41,864 bases of DNA. Source: Gammaproteobacteria bacterium. Lineage in GTDB: Bacteria; Pseudomonadota; Gammaproteobacteria; Arenicellales; CAJQKF01. Location: positions 1 through 41,864 of the forward strand of contig JAUIDF010000002.1 of the NCBI GenBank assembly GCA_030429125.1, given 5' to 3'. The translations under genes were made by a program, and so were the position numbers. The notes beneath the pieces were generated by a model. That model saw only the letters and a program-made list of their open reading frames with translations. It searched no databases and was not told the origin of the DNA. Shown in pieces: positions 28,724 through 37,882 of this stretch; the first letter of the stretch is position 1, and every line of letters starts with the position of its first letter.

Positions 28724-30295
28724 TCAGGCATCCCGGCGCGCGGCGCGGGCGAACCGCCCTGCCTTGCGTTCGACGATCCCCTGCCGGGTCACGCGCAGGT
28801 GGGTCAGGGCGGGCGCCTCGCTCTGCATGCGCCAGCTCAACATGCGCTGCGCGCAGGCCAGCATGGTCTCGCGGTGCCGCGCGGCGCCCGAGACGTCGTC
28901 GAGTTCATCCGGGCTCTCGCCGAGGTCGAACAGCAGCGGCGCAAGCGCGGTGAAGTGCACGTACTTGTGCTCGCGAGTCCTGAGCACGCTCACGTTGCAC
29001 TGGTGCGGCGCCAGCCCCAGCGTCTGCTCGACCCCGGGTCCGTCGTCGTCATTGCGAAAGTCGTACTCCCAGTAGGCCTCGTCGCCGCCGGGTACGTCGT
29101 CGCCATGCAAGAGGGGCAGCAGCGAACGGCCGTCGCACTGGCGCGGCGGTTCGAGATCGAGCCAGTCTAGGATCGTGGGCATGACGTCGACGCTCTCGGT
29201 CAAACGGTCGGCCACGCGGCCACGCGAACCGGGTTCGGCCCGCGGATCTCGAATGAGCAGCGGAATGTGAAAGCCGCTGTCGAAGTAGCCGCGCTTGCCG
29301 AACAGGTAGTGGTCGCCGAGGAGTTCGCCGTGATCCGAGGTCGCGACGATGAGCGTATCGTCGAGCTGGCCACTGTCGCGCAGCGCGGCGACGACTTCGC
29401 CGAAGTAGTGATCCACCTTGCCGACCAGGCCGTAGTAGGTGGCGCGAATCTGGCGCACTTCGCGCTCGTAGTCGGCGGTGCCGATCACTTCGCGCATCCA
29501 CGGGTCGAACCAGTCGCCATCCGGACCCACGGCCGCGGCTACCCAGGGATGCACCGCGGCCTCGTCCTCGACGCTGCCCGCGCGCCGCGGCATGGGCACC
29601 GTGTCCGGGTCGACCATCGTGTTCCAGGGTTTGGGCGCGATGAACGGCGGATGGGGCCTGAACCACGACAGGTGAACGAACCAGCCGGGCTCCGCATGGC
29701 GCAGGTAGTCGATACATCGGCGCGCGAGGAACGCGGTCTGGCTGTCGTCGGCGGCGTAGACGGCCGGCGCCCGCGAGCGGCCGGCACCGGGCGGCGAGGT
29801 CGCGGCGGGCCTGAAGGCGTCGTCGTAGCCGCTCACGGCATAGCCCTTGGCAACGAGGTGGTCGATCCAGGCCTGCGGCCGCTCGCCGGGCAGCAGCAGG
29901 CCCTCCTCGAACCCCGGCATGAGGTTCTCGTAGCCGTGGCGCGTGACCTCCTCGACCGCGTGGGCGGCCGGGTCGAGGGACGTGTCGGTATAGCCGAACA
30001 GTACCGGCCGGTAGCCGGCCCGGCGCACCTCCCGCGCGATGTTGGTGTGCCGGTTGTCCAGCGGCGTACCGTTCCTCACCGAGCGGTGGTTGTGCATGTA
30101 CATGCCGGTGAGCAGGCTGGCGCGCGCCGGTCCGCAGGGGGCGCATACACTGTAGTGGCGAGGGAACAGCATGCCCTCGCTCGCCAGTGCGTCGAAGTGC
30201 GGCGTGCGCACCACCGGGTGGCCGAGGGCAGAGAGCGAGTCGCCCCGCCACTGGTCGGCGGTGACCAGCAGCACGTTGCGCGGCCGCGGGCTCAC
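28724..30295 (-). CDS. Sulfatase-like hydrolase (phosphonate monoester hydrolase type)
   Basis: A 523-residue alkaline-phosphatase-superfamily enzyme closest in pattern to bacterial phosphonate monoester hydrolases/arylsulfatases (PMH). The active-site sequence CAPCGPARASLLTG contains CxPxR with Cys54 as the expected formylglycine nucleophile. Asp14 (TADQW), HPPFIAPKPW, TSDHGELLGDH and DVMPTILDWL form the rest of the metal site. No signal peptide is visible, so it acts in the cytoplasm, as PMHs do. The start is a GTG one base after the ydbL stop; the ORF upstream of this is shadow of ydbL. It therefore reads as the last gene of the ydbH-ynbE-ydbL operon. The substrate could be a phosphonate, phosphodiester or sulfate ester. 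A formylglycine-generating enzyme must be encoded elsewhere. Confidence 0.88.
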   Translation of the reverse strand: MSPRPRNVLLVTADQWRGDSLSALGHPVVRTPHFDALASEGMLFPRHYSVCAPCGPARASLLTGMYMHNHRSVRNGTPLDNRHTNIAREVRRAGYRPVLFGYTDTSLDPAAHAVEEVTRHGYENLMPGFEEGLLLPGERPQAWIDHLVAKGYAVSGYDDAFRPAATSPPGAGRSRAPAVYAADDSQTAFLARRCIDYLRHAEPGWFVHLSWFRPHPPFIAPKPWNTMVDPDTVPMPRRAGSVEDEAAVHPWVAAAVGPDGDWFDPWMREVIGTADYEREVRQIRATYYGLVGKVDHYFGEVVAALRDSGQLDDTLIVATSDHGELLGDHYLFGKRGYFDSGFHIPLLIRDPRAEPGSRGRVADRLTESVDVMPTILDWLDLEPPRQCDGRSLLPLLHGDDVPGGDEAYWEYDFRNDDDGPGVEQTLGLAPHQCNVSVLRTREHKYVHFTALAPLLFDLGESPDELDDVSGAARHRETMLACAQRMLSWRMQSEAPALTHLRVTRQGIVERKAGRFARAARRDA

Positions 30296-30296
30296 G

Positions 30297-30629
30297 CTAC
30301 TTGGTCTTCCAGGCGCCGCCGACGCGAACCTGCTGGCCGGCCGGGGTGTTCTGCAGCGCCTTCTTTGCGCCGAGCTTTTCCACCTCGGCGAGCGGCACGC
30401 CGTTCTTCTCGGCCGCTTTCTGGTACACCTGCCTGCGCTGCGCGTTGACGGATTTGACCAGCGCGGCCACGTCGCCGCCCGGGCTGGCGGCGGTGGCGGC
30501 GATATAGCCGGTGTCGGTTTCGCCGACCAGGCCCTGTTGCTTGGCCTCGCCGATCTCGATGGCCAGCGCGGCCACCGGCAGGGCGAGTGCAAGCAGCGCG
30601 GCGATGATGACGCGTACGATTCGGTTCAT
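30297..30629 (-). CDS. ydbL: YdbL family periplasmic protein (DUF1318)
   Basis: A 110-residue protein with a signal peptide (MNRIVRVIIAALLALALPVAALA, cleavage after ALA) and a short DUF1318 domain. The domain shows the EAKQQGLVGETDTGYIA block, a helix NAQRRQVYQKAAEKNGVPLAEVEKLGAKKA and the ending GAWKTK. In Escherichia coli YdbL is periplasmic and modulates the YdbH-YnbE intermembrane complex. The order ydbH-ynbE-ydbL is conserved here, which strengthens the call. The stop is one base from the start of the PMH-like gene. Confidence 0.88.
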   Translation of the reverse strand: MNRIVRVIIAALLALALPVAALAIEIGEAKQQGLVGETDTGYIAATAASPGGDVAALVKSVNAQRRQVYQKAAEKNGVPLAEVEKLGAKKALQNTPAGQQVRVGGAWKTK

Positions 30630-30677
30630 ATCGTGACTCCTTGGAAAATCGATGTAAGGGATGACGAGGTGCGGGAC

Positions 30678-30872
30678 TCAGAACAACCCGCTGTCCTCGT
30701 TGAAGATCGTGTCCTCGAGCTGCTTCTCGATCTGCACGCGTACCTCGTGCTCGATTTTCACGTTGAGATTGATGGTGATCGGCTCCTTCGGCGTCTCCAC
30801 GCGCACCGTGGGCGTGCAGCCGGCGGCGGCGAGGAGGGCGGCGACGAGTCCGATGACGGGCAGTCGTTTCAT
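30678..30872 (-). CDS. ynbE: YnbE-like outer-membrane lipoprotein
   Basis: A 64-residue lipoprotein. The signal peptide ends in the lipobox LLAAAGC, followed by PTVRVETPKEPITINLNVKIEHEVRV, the near-invariant YnbE sequence. In E. coli it is anchored in the outer membrane and forms a beta-strand extension to YdbH across the periplasm. The ATG at 30872 follows GAGGA and is preferred over the track's start ten codons upstream. It lies 26 nt downstream of the ydbH stop. Confidence 0.9.
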   Translation of the reverse strand: MKRLPVIGLVAALLAAAGCTPTVRVETPKEPITINLNVKIEHEVRVQIEKQLEDTIFNEDSGLF

Positions 30873-30898
30873 GTGTTGTCCTCTGTGAATCGATTCGG

Positions 30899-33421
30899 TC
30901 ATGGGCGTTGTCTCTCGTAGTACTGCTGCACGCGGCGGTCGATCTGCTCGTTCAGGCCGTCGACCAGGCGCAGGCTTTCGAGCAGCCTGAGCAGGTTCTG
31001 CTCCACGTTGACGTTGAAATGAATGGGCTGGGCGCGCCCGATCTCCTCGCTCGTGCCCTGCATGTGAATGCCGAGGACCAGGGTGCCGTCGGGACGGTAG
31101 GACGGTTCGACGCGAAGCACGCTGTACTCGAACTGCTTGAGCGCCTTGAACAGGATCTCGGCGCCGCTGCCGGCGCCGACGTCGCCGGGATCGTAGTGCA
31201 GTACCCCGCCGCCGTCGCTTTCGATCAGGCCGCGATTAATGTAAAGGCCATCGTCGCGGAATTCCACCGGCACGCGGCCCCCCACGCGACCGCTCATCGA
31301 CAGCCCCGGGAAGCGGCCCTCGCCGACCAGCCCGGCGAGATCGATACCCTCCAGCATCACGTCGACCCGCTCGGCGCCGGTTTCGTAACGAGGGACGCGC
31401 ACGCTGCCGCCGAAGGCCTCGGCGCGCACGTCGGTGGCGGTCACGGCGACCACCCCGTCGACCATGCCCTCGACCGACACGCCGGCCTCGATCGCCGACA
31501 GCGCGAGGCCGTAGTCGATCGCGGCGACGGTGACTCGCGCGGGCTCGAAGGTGCGCAGCACCGGGTACAGCTCGAGCTCGAGGGTCGTCGTCGCATCGGA
31601 GAAGTAGATGTCCTGCGCCACGCCGCCGACGGCGTCAAGCATGATCCGCGCCGAGGCGCGCAGGTCGTCGTCCCAGGCAATGTTCACGTCGAAGCCGGCG
31701 CGGCCGTTCACGAGATCGACCCCCGCCGGCAGCCCCTGGACCAGTCGCGAAGCACGCTCGATGTCTTCGCCGAAGGTCACCGCGGCGGCCTCGATATCGA
31801 TCGAACCGCCGGGCATGCCGGCCGGCATGCGCAGGCGGCCCTTCAGGGGCACGGCGTCGGCGAGGCGCGCGTCGAAGTCCGCGACGACATCACCGCCGCG
31901 CCAGCTCGCGCCGCCCACCCAGGCGGTGAGCGCGGCGCGGTAGGCGCCGGATTCGACGACGACGGCATCGGCCTTCGCCGTCAGCGTCTCGGCGTCCTGG
32001 CCGGCCGTGGTGACGACGATGTCGACGTTGTCGATGGTCGCCGTCGCCGCCGCGCCCGAGACGCCGGCCTGCGGCGCGCGCACGGTGACCGACGCGGTGC
32101 CGGGCCGCACCTCGATCGCCTGCGCGCCGAGCCTGAATTCTCCCCATGCCATCGCGGCTTCGCCGACGTGCACCGAGGGCAGCGGCGACTCGCCGCCGTC
32201 GAGCGGTATGTCGACGACGGTGTCGGACAGCATCAAGGTCTCACCGCGCCAGTCGATCCTCGCGCTGGCGATGTCGACCACCGCGCGGCCGTCGCCGCCG
32301 CCGGCCTGCAGGCGGACCGACTCGCGCAAACGCGCATCGAGCTCACCCGCTTTGAACTCGCCCGCGACCCATCCCGCCGCCCGCAGCGTCGCGCCAGCGG
32401 GCAGTGATACGGTGCCGTCGGCGAAGTCGATGGCGACGCCGCTCGACAGCACCGCCGAGCGCGTTGAGAATCCCGGCACCATCAGGCCCTCGACGCTCAT
32501 CCGGGCCGGCGCGACGCTGGCCATGCCGGCCTCGGTGCGCATGAAGCGCGCGCGCAGACTGCCGCCGTCGAACCCGGATTCACCGGCGCGACAGCCGGAC
32601 AGATCGACGTCGACGCGCAGCGCGTCCAGCGGGTTCTCCGCCAGCCGCAGGGAAGACTCGATGGCGCAGGAAACGGGCGGCAGGCCGATGTCCGCCATCG
32701 GCGCCATCCACTCCGACACCGCCGCGGCCTCACCGCTGACGCGGCCGGACCAGGCGTCGGTGCCCGTGTCGCGCGACAGCGAAAACTCCAGCGCCGGACT
32801 CGCCGACACGTCCTCCCACGCCATGGCGCCGTTGATGGAACCGTCGCGGTCGATCACGATCTCGACGGCGCGATCGGACGCGGCGGCAGCGAGCGGCGTC
32901 GCCACCGCCAACGCCGATCCGGCATCGTCGCCGCGCATGATGCGCAGGGAGAACGGCGGCCATGTCACCCCGTCCCCACCCGGCGCGACGTCGACCCGCG
33001 ACACGGTAATGCCTTCGGCGGGAAGGGCGGCGAGAGCGGGCGCCGGATCGAAGTCCGGTAGCGCCACCGGCAGCGCCAACGGTGCCGCCGCCGCGGCCGT
33101 GCCGTTTCGCGCGATGTGCAGGGACTGGATCGCCAGGCGCTCGATGCGCCCATCCAGCAGGCCGCCGGGGGAGTACGCCACGTCGATGCCCTCGGCGCGT
33201 ACCGAGGTCGAACCGTCGTCGAGATCGAAGGCGAGATACGACAGCCGCGCGCGATCGACGCCCGGCCGAGCCATGTCGACCGAGACGTTGGCAAGGCCGC
33301 GCGCCTCGAGCGCACCGCGCACCACGCCTTCGATCACGCGCGGCGACCACAGCCATGCCGCCAGCGCCACGGCGATGACTGCTAGAATCGCGAGCGCCGA
33401 CACCTTCGTCCTGCGCTTCAT
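30899..33421 (-). CDS. ydbH: YdbH-like AsmA-family intermembrane transport protein
   Basis: An 840-residue protein with an N-terminal signal anchor (about 8-26, ALAILAVIAVALAAWLW) and a long, beta-rich periplasmic portion typical of AsmA-like proteins (TamB, YhdP, YdbH). The C-terminal about 200 residues carry the YdbH/dicarboxylate-transport domain pattern (SGRVGGRVPVEFRDDGLYINRG, ILFKALKQFEYSVLRVEPSYRPDGTLVLGIHMQG, PIHFNVNVEQNLLRLLESLRLV). With YnbE it is thought to bridge the envelope for phospholipid movement to the outer membrane, redundantly with TamB and YhdP in E. coli. GGAGG precedes the ATG. It is divergent from yheS, with 142 bp between them. Confidence 0.88.
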   Translation of the reverse strand: MKRRTKVSALAILAVIAVALAAWLWSPRVIEGVVRGALEARGLANVSVDMARPGVDRARLSYLAFDLDDGSTSVRAEGIDVAYSPGGLLDGRIERLAIQSLHIARNGTAAAAAPLALPVALPDFDPAPALAALPAEGITVSRVDVAPGGDGVTWPPFSLRIMRGDDAGSALAVATPLAAAASDRAVEIVIDRDGSINGAMAWEDVSASPALEFSLSRDTGTDAWSGRVSGEAAAVSEWMAPMADIGLPPVSCAIESSLRLAENPLDALRVDVDLSGCRAGESGFDGGSLRARFMRTEAGMASVAPARMSVEGLMVPGFSTRSAVLSSGVAIDFADGTVSLPAGATLRAAGWVAGEFKAGELDARLRESVRLQAGGGDGRAVVDIASARIDWRGETLMLSDTVVDIPLDGGESPLPSVHVGEAAMAWGEFRLGAQAIEVRPGTASVTVRAPQAGVSGAAATATIDNVDIVVTTAGQDAETLTAKADAVVVESGAYRAALTAWVGGASWRGGDVVADFDARLADAVPLKGRLRMPAGMPGGSIDIEAAAVTFGEDIERASRLVQGLPAGVDLVNGRAGFDVNIAWDDDLRASARIMLDAVGGVAQDIYFSDATTTLELELYPVLRTFEPARVTVAAIDYGLALSAIEAGVSVEGMVDGVVAVTATDVRAEAFGGSVRVPRYETGAERVDVMLEGIDLAGLVGEGRFPGLSMSGRVGGRVPVEFRDDGLYINRGLIESDGGGVLHYDPGDVGAGSGAEILFKALKQFEYSVLRVEPSYRPDGTLVLGIHMQGTSEEIGRAQPIHFNVNVEQNLLRLLESLRLVDGLNEQIDRRVQQYYERQRP

Positions 33422-33563
33422 TCATTCCTCCGGTTCCGGTGGCTCGCCACGGTAGGGAGCCTGGCCTGTACAGTAACTGAACCGTGCCGATCGACAACCC
33501 TTCATCCGCATCGTCCGCCGCCGACGGCCAACCCATGCGCAACACGCCCAAACCAGCCGCGCC

Positions 33564-35453
33564 ATGCTTCAGCTGACGAACCTAGCCATCCGGCGCGGCC
33601 CGCGCCTGCTGTTCGAGGGCGCGACGCTGGCCGTCGCGCCCGGCCAGCGCGTGGGCGTGGTGGGCGCCAACGGCAGCGGCAAGTCGAGCCTGTTCGAGCT
33701 GGTACTCGGCACCCTCGACGCCGACGCCGGCTCGCTCGCCGTCGCCGGCGACCCCGTCATCGCCCACGTTGCCCAGCATCTCGACGTGGACGATCGCGAC
33801 GCCGTCGAGCACACCCTCGACGGCGACGCGGAACTGCGCGCCATCGAGGGCGCGCTCGCCGCGCGCGGACACCACGGCGACGGCAAGCTGCAGGCGCGCC
33901 TGGAGGAGATCGGCGGCTACGGCGCGCCCGCCCGCGCGGCGCGGCTGCTCGCCGGCCTCGGCTTCGACGAGACCCGCATGCGCGCCCCGGCGAACACCCT
34001 GTCCGGCGGCTGGCGCATGCGCATCAACCTGGCGCGCGCGCTCATGTGCCGCTCCGACCTGCTGCTGCTCGACGAGCCGACCAACCATCTCGACCTCGAC
34101 GCCGTGATCTGGCTCGAATCGTGGCTGCAGCAATACCCCGGCACGCTGCTGCTCATCTCCCACGACCGCGAGTTCCTCGACCGCATCGTCACCCAGGTGA
34201 TCAGCATCGAGAACGGCCGCGTCACCGCCTATGCCGGCGACTACAGCGACTACGAGGCGACGCGCGCGGCGCGGCTCTCGCAGCAGGCCGCCGCGCATCG
34301 CCGCCAGCAGCGCGAGATCGCCCACATGCAGTCCTTCGTCACGCGCTTTCGGGCCAAGGCGAGCAAGGCGCGGCAGGCGCAAAGCCGCCTCAAGGCGCTC
34401 GAGCGCATGGAGCGCATCGCGCCGGCCCACGTCGACTCGCCGTTCCACTTCGCCTTTCGCGCGCCCGAGGCATTGCCGGCGCCGTTGCTGCGCCTCGAGG
34501 ACGCGGCCGCCGGCTACGACGGCAGGGCGGTGCTCGAAGACATCAACCTGTCCATCGCCCCCGGCGACCGCATCGGCCTGCTGGGATTAAATGGCGCCGG
34601 CAAGTCCACGTTGAGCCGGCTGCTGGCCGGCCGACTGCCCCTGATGGCGGGCGAGACGGTGCCGGCAACGCGGCTGGCGCGGGGCTACTTCGCCCAGTCC
34701 CAGCTCGAACTGCTGCGCGGCGACGAGACGCCGGCGGAACATTTCAAGCGCCTGTTCGACCTGCACGACGAGCAGACCATGCGCAACTTCCTCGGCGGCT
34801 TCGGTTTCTCCGGCGACCGCGTGTTCGAACCGGTGGCGCCGTTCTCCGGCGGCGAGAAGGCGCGTCTCGTGCTGGCCACGGTGGTCTACACGCGGCCCAA
34901 CCTGCTGATCCTCGACGAGCCGACCAACCATCTCGACATCGACATGCGGCATGCCCTGACCAGCGCCCTGCAGGAGTATGACGGCGCCGTGGTGCTGGTG
35001 TCTCACGACCGCCACCTGCTGCGCGCCACCGCCGACGAGCTGTGGCTGGTGGACGGCGGCCGCGTCGAACCCTTCGACGGCGAGCTCGACGACTATCCCG
35101 CGTGGCTCGTCAGCCGCCGCCGCCAAGCGGACAACGGTGGCGCGAAGACAGCGGCGGTCGCCAGCCGCAGGGACCAGCGCCGCGAGGCCGCCCGACGCCG
35201 CGCCGAGGTCAAGCCACTGGCGGACAGGGTGCGCCAGCTCGAGGCGCGACTCGAAAAGCTGCAAGACGAGAACAAGTCCGTCGACCAGACGCTTACCGAC
35301 CACGCCCTCTACGGCGACGACCGCAAGGACGAGCTGGCGGCGCTGCTCAAGCAGCGCGCCACCGTCGTTGCCCGCATCGACGACGCCGAGGCGGACCTGC
35401 TGGACGCCATGGAGAAGCTGGAATCCGCGGAGCGCGACGCGGCTCGGGCGTGA
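33564..35453 (+). CDS. yheS: ABC-F family ATPase YheS
   Basis: A 629-residue ribosome-associated ABC-F ATPase. Two ABC domains are visible: Walker A GANGSGKSS (about 34-42), signature LSGGWRMR, Walker B LLLLDEPTNHLDLDAVIWLE; and Walker A GLNGAGKST (about 340), FSGGEKARL, LILDEPTNHLDIDMR. The linker RFRAKASKARQAQSRLKALERMERIAPAHVD between them is the P-site tRNA interaction motif region and is close to E. coli YheS. A Lys/Arg-rich coiled coil fills the C-terminus (about 545-629). ABC-F proteins relieve stalled ribosomes. No transmembrane domain is present, so it is not a transporter. It overlaps the next gene by 4 nt. Confidence 0.92.
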   Translation: MLQLTNLAIRRGPRLLFEGATLAVAPGQRVGVVGANGSGKSSLFELVLGTLDADAGSLAVAGDPVIAHVAQHLDVDDRDAVEHTLDGDAELRAIEGALAARGHHGDGKLQARLEEIGGYGAPARAARLLAGLGFDETRMRAPANTLSGGWRMRINLARALMCRSDLLLLDEPTNHLDLDAVIWLESWLQQYPGTLLLISHDREFLDRIVTQVISIENGRVTAYAGDYSDYEATRAARLSQQAAAHRRQQREIAHMQSFVTRFRAKASKARQAQSRLKALERMERIAPAHVDSPFHFAFRAPEALPAPLLRLEDAAAGYDGRAVLEDINLSIAPGDRIGLLGLNGAGKSTLSRLLAGRLPLMAGETVPATRLARGYFAQSQLELLRGDETPAEHFKRLFDLHDEQTMRNFLGGFGFSGDRVFEPVAPFSGGEKARLVLATVVYTRPNLLILDEPTNHLDIDMRHALTSALQEYDGAVVLVSHDRHLLRATADELWLVDGGRVEPFDGELDDYPAWLVSRRRQADNGGAKTAAVASRRDQRREAARRRAEVKPLADRVRQLEARLEKLQDENKSVDQTLTDHALYGDDRKDELAALLKQRATVVARIDDAEADLLDAMEKLESAERDAARA

Positions 35454-36280
35454 ACGAATGGCAACAGCGGCTGCTGTCGAACGCCGCCGACCGGCTTTAC
35501 GCGGCCATTCCCCGCCGGCGTCCGGAAGCGGCACGGCTTGCCGATGCGCGGCTGGTGGCCCATCGCGGTCTCACCGGGGAGGACGATGCACCGGCCGAGA
35601 ACACGATCGACGCCTTCGATCGCTGCCTCGCGCTGGGATTGTTCGGCGTCGAGCTCGACCTGCAGTGGACCGCCGACGGCGTGCCGGTGGTGTTTCATGA
35701 CAGGGATACGTCGCGGCGCTTCGGCGCGCCCGGCGTCCGCATCGACGAAACGCGATTCGACGAGGTTCGCTCGCGCCATCCGGACATTCCCTCGCTCGAC
35801 GAGGCCGTCGCGCGATTCGGCAAGCGGCTGCACCTGATGATCGAGATCAAGGCCGACACCTGGTCGCCGCGACGACTGCCTGAATTGAAGCGCTGCCTGG
35901 AACCGCTGGTGCCGGTGGCCGACTATCACCTGCTCTGTCTTTCGCCCTCGCTGCTCGCGGACGTCGACGGCCTCGAACCCGATCCGCGAATGGCGGTGGC
36001 CGAGACCAACACGCGGGAGATCGTGGCGGCCGTGCACCGGCTTCGCCTGCCGGCCATGGCGGGTCACTACGTCCTGCTCGACACCCGGCGTCGGCGCGAC
36101 CTGCGCGCGCGCGGCGTGAGGTTCGGCACCGGCATGGTGCCGTCCGCCAACGTGTTGCGCCGCGAACTCTCGCTCGGCAGCGAATGGATCTTCACCAATC
36201 ACGCCGCGCGCCTGGCCGGGGCACTGCGCGGCATGCGCCGTGCGGCCGGTGTTAAGCTGTGTTCGAATTCAAAGCCATGA
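35450..36280 (+). CDS. Glycerophosphodiester phosphodiesterase family protein
   Basis: A 276-residue cytoplasmic TIM-barrel enzyme of the GDPD family, which hydrolyses glycerophosphodiesters to glycerol-3-phosphate and an alcohol. The catalytic pattern is intact: HRG (38-40), ENT (50-52), ELD (68-70, metal ligands) and VFHD with the general acid His83, then MIEIK. No signal peptide is seen. The start is a GTG that overlaps the yheS stop (GTGA), so translation is coupled; the long upstream part of the track ORF is shadow of yheS. Members of this type may also act on other phosphodiesters. The stop overlaps or abuts the nitroreductase start. Confidence 0.87.
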   Translation: MNEWQQRLLSNAADRLYAAIPRRRPEAARLADARLVAHRGLTGEDDAPAENTIDAFDRCLALGLFGVELDLQWTADGVPVVFHDRDTSRRFGAPGVRIDETRFDEVRSRHPDIPSLDEAVARFGKRLHLMIEIKADTWSPRRLPELKRCLEPLVPVADYHLLCLSPSLLADVDGLEPDPRMAVAETNTREIVAAVHRLRLPAMAGHYVLLDTRRRRDLRARGVRFGTGMVPSANVLRRELSLGSEWIFTNHAARLAGALRGMRRAAGVKLCSNSKP

Positions 36281-36288
36281 AGGAGACC

Positions 36289-37026
36289 ATGAACGCCGTC
36301 ATCGAACAGCTCGCCTCCCATCGCTCGATTCGCCGTTACACCGGGCGCGGCATCGACGACGATCTTCTCGAAGACCTCGTGCGCGCCGGCCAGGGCGCGG
36401 CATCGTCCAGCTTCATCCAGGCCTACAGCATCGTGCGCGTGCGCGATACGGACAAGCGCGCGCGCATCGCCGCCGCCGCGGGCGACCAGCGCTGGGTGCG
36501 CGAGGCGCCCGTGTTCCTGGTCATGTGCGCCGACCTGCTGCGCGTGGCGCGGGCGGTCCGGAAGTCACGCGGCGAACAGCTGGCGGGCTGGACCGAGCAC
36601 TTTCTCGCCGCCAGCGTCGACGTCGCGCTGATGGCGCAGAACGTCATGGTGGCGGCGGAATCCGTCGGCCTCGGCGCCGTCTTCATCGGCGGCATCCGCA
36701 ACGACCCGATGACGGTGAGCGAGGTGCTGGACCTGCCGGAACACGTCTATCCCGCCTTCGGGCTGTGCCTCGGCTGGCCGGACCAGGATCCGGAAGTGAA
36801 GCCCCGCATGCCGGTGGACATGATCCTGCACGAGGACCGCTACGACGCGGCGCGCGTCGAGTGCGACGTGGATCGCTACGACGACATCATGCGCGAGTAC
36901 TATGCCGCGCGCAGCGAGAACCAGCGGACCACGGACTGGTCGACGCCCACCGCGAACGCGGTGCAGGGCAAGACGCGCGAGCACATGCTGTCGTTTCTGA
37001 ACGCGCGGGGCTTCCTCAAGCGTTGA
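36289..37026 (+). CDS. NfsA-like NADPH nitroreductase
   Basis: A 245-residue FMN-dependent oxidoreductase of the nitroreductase family, NfsA-type (oxygen-insensitive, NADPH-preferring). The N-terminal HRSIRRYTGRGI contacts FMN phosphate. FIQAYSIVRV, the VAAESVGLGAVFIGGIRN dimer/FMN helix and the GLCLGWPDQDPEVKPRMP block are typical, and the C-terminal NADPH-binding Arg/Lys helix is kept. It reduces nitroaromatics, quinones or chromate in the cytoplasm. The start at 36289 follows AAGGAG; an ATG at 36277 overlapping the GDPD stop (ATGA) is an alternative. The 3-prime end overlaps the convergent CitE-like gene by 11 nt. Confidence 0.87.
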   Translation: MNAVIEQLASHRSIRRYTGRGIDDDLLEDLVRAGQGAASSSFIQAYSIVRVRDTDKRARIAAAAGDQRWVREAPVFLVMCADLLRVARAVRKSRGEQLAGWTEHFLAASVDVALMAQNVMVAAESVGLGAVFIGGIRNDPMTVSEVLDLPEHVYPAFGLCLGWPDQDPEVKPRMPVDMILHEDRYDAARVECDVDRYDDIMREYYAARSENQRTTDWSTPTANAVQGKTREHMLSFLNARGFLKR

Positions 37027-37882
37027 ACCGCTCGAAGCGCGCGAGGATTTCGCGGGCGCGCCGCGCCACCGCCTCGTCCACCATGCGGCCGTTCACGGCC
37101 ACCGCGCCGGCGCCCCCGGCCACCGCGCGATCCAGGGCCTCGACCACCGCACGCGCCCAGTCCACCTGGCTGTTACTCGGCATGAAAACGTCGTTCAGCA
37201 CGGCCACCTGCCTCGGGTGGATGCAGAAGGCGCCCGCCGCGCCCATGGCCGCGCCGGCCGTCACCTGCTCGCGGTAGGCGTCGAGGTCGGCGAAGTTCGC
37301 GATGGAGCCGGGGAATCCGAGCAGCGGCACGCCCATGCGCCGGGCGCATTCCAGCAGCCGGTAGAAGGCATGCTCGATGGCGCGGCCGTCGGGATCGCAC
37401 TGCAGTTCGGCGGCCAGGTCCTCGGCGCCGATGGTGATGCCCACCAGCCGCGCGGCATCCCTCGCGCCGAGCGCGGCGAAGGCGTCGATGCCGGCGATGT
37501 CCTCGACCATGGGGAGAATGCCCGTGTCGCCGCGCCCCCGCGCATCGAGCCGCCCGGCAACATCGGCGGCGTGGCTGGCGCCGGCCGCCTTGGCCAGCAC
37601 CACCGCGTCGACGCCGGGCGACAGCGCGTCGATGTCCTCGGCATAGTCGGCGGTGCCGGCATTCAATCGGACCAGGACCGGCTTGCCGCCGGTCCTCGCC
37701 GCCGCGACGGTGCCATCGAGTCCGCGACGGGCGTCGGCCCTGGCATCGGCCGCCACGCCGTCCTCGAGGTCGATGCACACGGCATCGGCCGCACCGGTCG
37801 CCGCCTTTCCCGCCAGGTCCGGCCGGCTGCCCGGCACGAACAGGATGCTGCGCGGCGGCAGGTCGCGCAGGATCGTGCTCAC
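37016..37882 (-). CDS. HpcH/HpaI (CitE-like) CoA-ester lyase
   Basis: A 288-residue TIM-barrel protein of the CitE/HpcH-HpaI family. It shows the family start PRSILFVPGSRPDLAGKA, IDLEDGVA (metal Asp/Glu), VRLNAG with the CoA/oxaloacetate Arg, PMVEDIAGI, IGAEDLAAEL and the CoA-binding AAGAFCIHPRQVAVLNDVF. Such enzymes cleave malyl-, citramalyl- or similar CoA esters. The start is a GTG overlapping the CoA-transferase stop by 4 nt (GTGA), so the two are translationally coupled; the track's longer ORF adds shadow sequence. With the upstream CaiB-type transferase and dehydrogenase it suggests a CoA-ester pathway of a branched or unsaturated dicarboxylic acid. Confidence 0.87.
   Translation of the reverse strand: MSTILRDLPPRSILFVPGSRPDLAGKAATGAADAVCIDLEDGVAADARADARRGLDGTVAAARTGGKPVLVRLNAGTADYAEDIDALSPGVDAVVLAKAAGASHAADVAGRLDARGRGDTGILPMVEDIAGIDAFAALGARDAARLVGITIGAEDLAAELQCDPDGRAIEHAFYRLLECARRMGVPLLGFPGSIANFADLDAYREQVTAGAAMGAAGAFCIHPRQVAVLNDVFMPSNSQVDWARAVVEALDRAVAGGAGAVAVNGRMVDEAVARRAREILARFERFNA

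Noticed and set aside
26339-29170. 943-codon plus-strand ORF antisense to the M16C peptidase and the PMH gene
   Set aside because: It crosses two real genes and their spacer and has no recognisable motif; typical high-GC antisense open frame.
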